Positions 60,578 through 64,000 of a DNA stretch of 64,000 nucleotides are shown piece by piece (positions within the stretch are counted from its first letter, which is position 1; every line of letters starts with the position of its first letter). Made by a program: the position numbers and the translations under genes. The DNA is taken from NCBI RefSeq assembly GCF_918731615.1, contig NZ_OU957226.1, forward strand, positions 2,047,501 through 2,111,500, read 5' to 3'. This stretch comes from Flavobacterium sp. CECT 9288. GTDB taxonomy: Bacteria; Bacteroidota; Bacteroidia; Flavobacteriales; Flavobacteriaceae. The notes under the pieces were generated by a model. That model was not told where the DNA came from, ran no database searches, and saw nothing but the letters and a program-made list of their open reading frames with translations.

Positions 60578-61924
60578 CTACTCCTCCTCTTTCTTGATTA
60601 CTTTTCGCGCAACTTCAATTTTATATTTTTTACCCTTCATTTTTTCATCCTTGATGGCGTGCAATAAATCTTTTACTTTATTGAATTTTACTGCTGCAAA
60701 TGAAATAAAATCTTTGACTTCAATAAGGCCTAAATCTCCTTTTTCTAATTTTCCTTTTTGAGAAAAGAAGCCTACAATATCAATTTTATTCAATTTATTT
60801 TTCTTCCCACCACTGATGTAAATAGTTTGAAATTCAGGCGGTTTTGGTAAACTGACAGTATTCTCCACTTTCAATTCCGTCATGGAATAATCAATATAAT
60901 CTAGCTTTTTCTCACTTTCGTTGAAAATAATATAAGCGGTACCTGAGTTTTGCATCCTAGCAGTACGTCCGTTTCTATGCGTAAACTCATCTTCTTTTGA
61001 TGGTAAATGATAGTGAATAACGTGCTTCATTTCTGGAATATCAAGTCCACGAGCAGCCAAATCAGTGGTTATTAAATACGTCATACTTCCATTTCTAAAT
61101 TGTATAAGCGCTCGCTCACGCTCCTCTTGATCCATGCCGCCGTGGTAATACGTAGCATAAATACCTTTTGCATTCAAAGTATCACTTATTCTTTCAGCAG
61201 CGTCTCTATGATTACAAAATACGATTGCAGCTTGTGACTTCAAAGAACAAATTAAGTTAAACAAACTACCCATTTTATCCTTGTCTTTAGAAACAACCAT
61301 TCGCATAGAAAGATTGGTTTCAACAACATGCTCAGGAATAAAATCCAAAATAGTAGGATTAAGTACACGTGTATATTTAGGTATTTCAATATCTGAAGTA
61401 GCTGAAACCAATACTCGTTTATTCAATTTAGTTAACTTCCCTATAATATAAGACATTTGTTCATGAAAACCAAGCTGTAATGATTTATCAAATTCATCTA
61501 AAATTAAGGTTTGAATTTTATCAACCCTAAAAGTTCCTCTATCAATATGATCTGCAATTCTACCTGGAGTTCCTATCAAAACAGCTGGCGGATTGCTTAA
61601 GTTTTTGATTTCAGTATCTATGGAGTGCCCTCCGTAGCATACATTTACTTTATAATCGGTTCCCATTTTTTTCCAAACTTGTTCTATTTGGAGTCCCAAT
61701 TCACGTGAGGGAACTAAAATTAAGCATTGCACCGAAAGTATTTCCGGCTGTAGCATTTCAAATATTGGTAGTAAAAAAGCGAGTGTTTTCCCTGAACCTG
61801 TAGGAGAAAGTAATAAAATATTATTGTCATTCAGGATAGCATCTTGTGCTACTTCTTGCATTTCATTTAGGCTTTCTATACCTAAATTCAAAAGTATATT
61901 GTTGGAGTGGTGCTTCGTATTCAT
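60578..61924 (-). CDS. DEAD-box RNA helicase, DbpA-like
   Basis: A 448-residue ATP-dependent RNA helicase. Motifs in order: Q motif region, LSPTGSGKTLAFLLP (Walker A), PSRELGLQIEQ, GTPGRIADHI, LDEFDKSLQLGF (motif II is DEFD rather than DEAD), VSATSD, and the second RecA domain with ITTDLAARGLDIPEMKHVIHYHLP and HRNGRTARM. The C-terminal tail (about 375-448; IDIVGFFSQKGKLEKGDLGLIEVKDFISFAAV) matches the DbpA RNA-binding domain, which targets 23S helix 92 in DbpA. Probable ribosome assembly factor. Confidence 0.9.
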   Translation of the reverse strand: MNTKHHSNNILLNLGIESLNEMQEVAQDAILNDNNILLLSPTGSGKTLAFLLPIFEMLQPEILSVQCLILVPSRELGLQIEQVWKKMGTDYKVNVCYGGHSIDTEIKNLSNPPAVLIGTPGRIADHIDRGTFRVDKIQTLILDEFDKSLQLGFHEQMSYIIGKLTKLNKRVLVSATSDIEIPKYTRVLNPTILDFIPEHVVETNLSMRMVVSKDKDKMGSLFNLICSLKSQAAIVFCNHRDAAERISDTLNAKGIYATYYHGGMDQEERERALIQFRNGSMTYLITTDLAARGLDIPEMKHVIHYHLPSKEDEFTHRNGRTARMQNSGTAYIIFNESEKKLDYIDYSMTELKVENTVSLPKPPEFQTIYISGGKKNKLNKIDIVGFFSQKGKLEKGDLGLIEVKDFISFAAVKFNKVKDLLHAIKDEKMKGKKYKIEVARKVIKKEEE

Positions 61925-61938
61925 TTTATTCGTTTGTG

Positions 61939-61946
61939 CAAAGGTA
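61939..61946 (-). promoter_or_regulatory. -7 box of the helicase gene
   Basis: TACCTTTG followed by CACA on the minus strand, 15 bp before the start codon; matches TAnnTTTG. Confidence 0.5.
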
Positions 61947-62048
61947 ATTTTAAATTGCGACTAATGAATTTTGTCGTTTAAAATTTCGATAATTTCATAC
62001 ATCTGCCCTATTATTCAATATTCCTTTTAAAGATTCTATAAAAAAAGC

Positions 62049-62056
62049 TAAATTTG
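62049..62056 (+). promoter_or_regulatory. -7 box of the M14 peptidase gene
   Basis: TAAATTTG 23 bp before the start codon; matches TAnnTTTG. No TTG at -33. Confidence 0.45.
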
Positions 62057-62078
62057 AAGCTCTTATACTTACGTAACC

Positions 62079-63809
62079 ATGAAATACTTACACTACTTTT
62101 TGCTTTTATTTAGTATTTGTTCTTTGGCACAAAATCAAAATAAATACGATACTTTTTTTGAGAAAGGCAATGGCAATCAATCGGCATCCTACCCAGAAAC
62201 TATTGCTTATTACAAATTATTGGCAAAAGATTTCCTAACCATTAACATGCAAGAAATGGGGTTAACAGACAGCGGAGAACCACTTCACATGGTTGTTTTT
62301 AATCCTGAAAAGCAATTTGATTTTGGAGAAATCCAAAAAAACAAAGCCGTAATCTTGATTAATAACGGTATTCATGCCGGTGAACCAGACGGAATTGATG
62401 CTAGTATGCAACTATTTAGAGATTTAGCTTTAGGCAAAATAAAAGCACCCAAAAATTCGGTAATCGTTTGTATACCTGTTTATAATATTGGAGGTGCTTT
62501 AAATAGAAATTCGACCTCAAGAGCCAATCAAGACGGACCCGAAGTGTACGGTTTTCGTGGAAACGCAAGAAATTTTGACTTAAATCGGGATTTCATCAAA
62601 TCAGATACCCGAAACACGAAAAGTTTTGTGGACATTTTCCATAAAATAAATGCCGATGTTTTTATTGACAACCATGTTAGTAATGGATCTGATTACCAGT
62701 ACAAACTCACTTATATCATGACTCAACACAATAAATTAGGAACTGTTTTAGGTGATTTTTTAAATACTAAAATGATGCCGTCAATTGTAGCTGATTTACA
62801 AAAAAAGAAAATAGAAACCACTCCTTACGTAAATGCGTTTCAAGACACTCCTGACAAGGGATTTGCACAATTTTTTGAAAGTCCAAGGTATGCTACTGGA
62901 TACACTTCACTATTCAATACAATAGGCTTTGTGGTGGAGACACACATGCTGAAAAAATATGCTGATCGTGTAAAAGTTACTTATGAATACATGAAATCAA
63001 CGATTGATTACACCGATGAAAATTACAAAATCATCAAGGAACTAAGGTTAAAAAACGAAAACCAATATGCTCCAAGGAAAAAATACTCCTTAAAATGGGA
63101 AATTGACACCACTAAAACCGAATCATTCTTTTTTAAAGGTTTTGAAGCGAGCTATAAAAAAAGTGACGTTACAACAGGAAATCGACTTTATTACGATCAA
63201 AAAAAACCATTTCAAAAAAACATTCCCTACAATAGAGAATACAAATCTGTAAAAGAAATTACAATCCCAGAAGCTTACATTATTCCAAAAGGTTTTTGGC
63301 CTGTAATTGATTTATTAAAAAGCAACACCATAACTTATTCTCAACTTAAAAACGATACCATTATTGAAGTAGAAAGTTATAAAATAGCTGATTTTAAAAC
63401 TAGTAGTTCAGCCTATGAAGGACATTATCTACATCGAAATACAACCGTAAACAATACAATTGAGAAAAAGGCATTCGCCAAAGGTGATTATCTGATTCCT
63501 ACGCAACAAAAAGGGATTAAATACATTCTTGAAACTTTAGAGCCCGAGGCAGTGGATTCTTTTTTCAATTGGAATTTTTTTGATACAGTACTCCAACAAA
63601 AAGAGGGCTATTCTGACTATGTTTTTGAAGATACTGCAACTCAAATTTTTAAAGAAAACCCATCTTTGAAAGCAGAATTTGAAACAAAAAAACAAAATGA
63701 CGAAGCCTTTTTAAAAAATCCAGAAGCGCAACTAGATTGGATATACAAACATTCGGTTTACTATGAAAAGGCACATTTGCAATATCCTGTGTATCGAGTT
63801 TTAAAATAA
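62079..63809 (+). CDS. Exported M14-family metallocarboxypeptidase
   Basis: A 576-residue exported protein (signal peptide to SLAQ) with an M14 zinc carboxypeptidase domain. The HxxE zinc motif is in NNGIHAGEPDGID, Arg/Asn substrate-binding residues lie in NARNFDLNRDFIKSDT, and the third zinc His in FIDNHVSNGSDYQ. The catalytic Glu is probably in GFVVETHML. The C-terminal 200 residues are a beta-rich accessory region without T9SS tail. It should trim peptides in the periplasm. Start and length fit the Bacteroidota M14 group. Confidence 0.88.
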   Translation: MKYLHYFLLLFSICSLAQNQNKYDTFFEKGNGNQSASYPETIAYYKLLAKDFLTINMQEMGLTDSGEPLHMVVFNPEKQFDFGEIQKNKAVILINNGIHAGEPDGIDASMQLFRDLALGKIKAPKNSVIVCIPVYNIGGALNRNSTSRANQDGPEVYGFRGNARNFDLNRDFIKSDTRNTKSFVDIFHKINADVFIDNHVSNGSDYQYKLTYIMTQHNKLGTVLGDFLNTKMMPSIVADLQKKKIETTPYVNAFQDTPDKGFAQFFESPRYATGYTSLFNTIGFVVETHMLKKYADRVKVTYEYMKSTIDYTDENYKIIKELRLKNENQYAPRKKYSLKWEIDTTKTESFFFKGFEASYKKSDVTTGNRLYYDQKKPFQKNIPYNREYKSVKEITIPEAYIIPKGFWPVIDLLKSNTITYSQLKNDTIIEVESYKIADFKTSSSAYEGHYLHRNTTVNNTIEKKAFAKGDYLIPTQQKGIKYILETLEPEAVDSFFNWNFFDTVLQQKEGYSDYVFEDTATQIFKENPSLKAEFETKKQNDEAFLKNPEAQLDWIYKHSVYYEKAHLQYPVYRVLK

Positions 63810-63835
63810 AAAAAGCTACAATTGAATTATTTATA

Positions 63836-63895
63836 AAACACGAATTTCACGAATTTCCACTAATTATTTAATGGAAATTCGTGAAATTCGTGTTT
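63836..63895. repeat. Long inverted repeat
   Basis: Two perfect 24-nt arms (63836-63859 and 63872-63895) around a 12-nt AT-rich loop. Each arm holds the direct repeat CACGAATTTCACGAATTT. CACGAATT-type repeats recur in Flavobacterium genomes, as remembered. It could act as a terminator for the M14 gene, though it lacks a long T run, or be a dispersed repeat. Confidence 0.8.
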
Positions 63896-63955
63896 AACTT
63901 TAATACGTCAGTATAAAACTGCTCAATAACCTTTATATGTTTCCGAAATGCAGCA

Positions 63956-64000
63956 CTATTTCACTAGCTTCTCTTCTTCTTCAAACAATAATTTGATATT
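63956..64000 (-). CDS. Possible C-terminus of a gene cut by the window edge
   Basis: Read on the minus strand, the last bases give NIKLLFEEEEKLVK and a TAG stop at 63956-63958. The frame is open to the window edge and its acidic-basic composition looks coding, but 14 codons could be chance. Confidence 0.3.
   Translation of the reverse strand, partial: NIKLLFEEEEKLVK

Overview
The window looks like part of a Flavobacterium-type (Bacteroidota) chromosome. The supporting signs are AT-rich DNA, a 16S rRNA with flavobacterial sequence, promoters of the Bacteroidota form (TTG, 19-20 nt, TAnnTTTG), type IX secretion (T9SS) sorting tails, a bacillithiol gene, and Flavobacteriaceae small genes. No phage, insertion sequence, CRISPR array or recognisable defence system was seen. 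Most of the window is core metabolism, and the less explained content lies in intergenic structure and a few hypothetical proteins.

Layout. 1-2.7 kb: the 5' part of an rRNA operon (16S, minus strand) driven by three tandem promoters, then a divergent tandem repeat and a structured intergenic element. 2.7-4.2 kb: a small arsenic-type operon (arsR, DUF6428-like, LMW-phosphatase/arsenate-reductase-like) without an efflux pump. 4.4-9.5 kb: arginine catabolism (rocD-rocF) divergent from an Lrp regulator and a penicillin-acylase-family hydrolase. 9.6-12.3 kb: secreted hydrolase, M28 peptidase lipoprotein, a second copy of the structured element, tRNA-His. 12.3-14.6 kb: hotdog thioesterase, isochorismate synthase (menaquinone) and bshB1 (bacillithiol). 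14.7-20.5 kb: a beta-helix-like lipoprotein and two tandem paralogous T9SS-secreted endonuclease I proteins. 20.5-24.2 kb: purL. 24.6-26.4 kb: an outer-membrane barrel and a fasciclin lipoprotein. 26.5-36 kb: a LysR regulator, then fatty-acid beta-oxidation (acyl-CoA synthetase; marR, fadB-like, fadA, acyl-CoA dehydrogenase). 36-44 kb: BrkB-like membrane protein, Tat-exported superoxide dismutase, TerB/LETM1-like protein, SulP transporter with carbonic anhydrase, OxyR. 44-52 kb: mnmD, ilvE, MazG-like pyrophosphohydrolase, SRPBCC/GyrI-like protein, an ECF sigma-anti-sigma-sensor operon, a YCF48-like lipoprotein and an Arg/Ser-rich secreted protein. 52-64 kb: kup, an RsmB-like methyltransferase, rluD with a PASTA protein, ddl-coaD, a frameshifted DUF3667 remnant, a PhnA-like protein, a DEAD-box helicase, an M14 metallopeptidase and a large inverted repeat.

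The best candidate for something under-described is a three-way-junction-like element present twice (about 2486-2619 on plus, 11761-11859 on minus). Its single-stranded blocks are conserved while its helices differ in sequence but keep pairing. A possibly related element lies at about 57491-57570. Many intergenic gaps also carry strong hairpin terminators, several of them bidirectional, and there is an unexplained near-perfect palindrome of about 48 bp at 27652-27700.
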